From Reddybacter sp041622675 (lineage in GTDB: Bacteria; Pseudomonadota; Gammaproteobacteria; Pseudomonadales; Porticoccaceae), in NCBI GenBank assembly GCA_041622675.1, contig JBFJYH010000001.1, forward strand, positions 55,986 through 119,985: a stretch of 64,000 nt of DNA. Reading direction: 5' to 3'. The stretch's first letter is position 1, and every line of letters starts with the position of its first letter. Below, piece by piece: positions 63,435-64,000 of the stretch. The position numbers and the translations under genes are program-made. Below the pieces are notes generated by a model. It saw only the letters and a program-made list of their open reading frames with translations, made no database searches and had not been told where the DNA came from.

Positions 63435-64000
63435 ATGGCAATTGTTTATGACGAATTGAAAAATCGAAAATTTGAAGAAATTGTCCACACTTACACTGAG
63501 CGCGACACCATGTTGTATGCCCTTGGTGCGGGCGTCGGTTACGATCCAATGGATGAAAAAGCACTGAATTATGTCTATGAAGAAAATCTCAGTGCACTGC
63601 CAACGATGGCGACCGTGTTGGCCTATCCGGGTTTTTGGTTGAAAGAACCCGATACCGGCGTCGACTGGACTAAGGTTCTGCACGCTGATCAGGAAATTAT
63701 TCTCCACAAGCCGCTGCCTCCTTCAGGTACCGTTAAAGCGACGACCAAAGTCGATGAAATTATCGACAAAGGTGAAGGTAAAGGTGCTTTTATTTACTCT
63801 TCCCGCACAGTCAGTACGGAAGACGGAGAGCCCCTTTGCACGTTGATTCAAAACACAATGGCGCGGGGCCAGGGTGGTTTTGGCGGCTGTACCGATCGCC
63901 CACCTGCCTCACAGACTATTCCAGAAACGGCTCCCGATAGCCGCTGTGAGCTACCAACCTTGCCGCAGGCGGCTTTAATTTATCGTTTGTCCGGGGATTA
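63435..64000 (+). CDS. MaoC-like (R)-hydratase, N-terminal part (cut by window)
   Basis: The frame opens at the ATG at 63435 (RBS GAGG) and is open to the window end, about 188 codons. It reads YTERDTMLYALGAGVGYDPM, then LPTMATVLAYPGFWLKEPDT and YSSRTVSTEDGEPLCTL, typical of the N-terminal hotdog of MaoC/HSD17B4-type 2-enoyl-CoA hydratase 2. The C-terminal catalytic hotdog lies beyond the edge. With the SDR gene upstream it would complete a split MFE-2-like hydratase/dehydrogenase. Confidence 0.88.
   Translation, partial: MAIVYDELKNRKFEEIVHTYTERDTMLYALGAGVGYDPMDEKALNYVYEENLSALPTMATVLAYPGFWLKEPDTGVDWTKVLHADQEIILHKPLPPSGTVKATTKVDEIIDKGEGKGAFIYSSRTVSTEDGEPLCTLIQNTMARGQGGFGGCTDRPPASQTIPETAPDSRCELPTLPQAALIYRLSGD

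Noticed and set aside
1..64000. CRISPR arrays, prophage or intact insertion sequences
   Set aside because: No regularly spaced repeats, integrase, transposase or phage structural genes were seen; gene order is mostly ordinary chromosome.

Overview
This 64-kb window looks like chromosome of a marine gammaproteobacterium, probably near the Cellvibrionales/Spongiibacteraceae (inference). The basis is the gene content: an EF-P lysylation module, the thrS-infC-rpmI-rplT-pheST-ihfA-merR operon with an AUU-start infC, a FimX-like c-di-GMP protein, small DUF3094 and DUF1285 proteins typical of Pseudomonas-like genomes, and a large stock of acyl-CoA catabolism genes. No rRNA, CRISPR array, prophage or intact insertion sequence was seen.

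Region 1 (1-15.5 kb) is housekeeping and metabolism: a truncated FimX-like protein, epmB divergent from efp-epmA, cysE, comF, a LysR regulator ahead of malate synthase G, a TonB-dependent receptor, a GNAT protein and gamma-glutamyltranspeptidase. Region 2 (15.5-20.7 kb) is an unusual set. Two tandem paralogous APH/ACAD10-11-type small-molecule kinases, an unknown helical protein and a carotenoid-hydratase/AttH-like (lipocalin-like) protein lie on the minus strand, divergent from a Y_phosphatase3-type phosphatase. It reads like a kinase-phosphatase system acting on an unknown lipid-like substrate.

Region 3 (20.7-29.4 kb) holds tRNA-Val, the translation operon and tRNA-Pro. Region 4 (29.5-32.3 kb) is a Cpx-type envelope-stress module: sensor kinase and regulator on the minus strand, a CpxP/Spy-like periplasmic protein on the plus strand, and an exact CpxR box midway between them. 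Region 5 (32.3-45.5 kb) has tadA, a TSUP permease, an ion channel, two TetR regulators, an M20 peptidase, metY, an NHL-type lipoprotein and several unknowns.

Region 6 (45.6-64 kb, running off the right edge) is an acyl-CoA catabolic island broken only by tRNA-Glu and tRNA-Gly. It holds four acyl-CoA dehydrogenases of different subfamilies, including one resembling methylsuccinyl-CoA dehydrogenase. It also holds an itaconyl/mesaconyl-CoA-hydratase-like protein with a CitE-like CoA lyase, two crotonases, a luciferase-like flavin oxidoreductase, an HMG-CoA-synthase-like enzyme fused to a Zn-ribbon/OB-fold domain next to an SCP2-type thiolase, and a separate SDR and MaoC pair resembling a split multifunctional enzyme type 2. 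Together these can oxidise, hydrate and cleave a branched or cyclic acyl-CoA down to acetyl-CoA and pyruvate-size units. The substrate (steroid, isoprenoid or a branched dicarboxylate) cannot be read from the sequence. This island and region 2 are the best candidates for undescribed biology.
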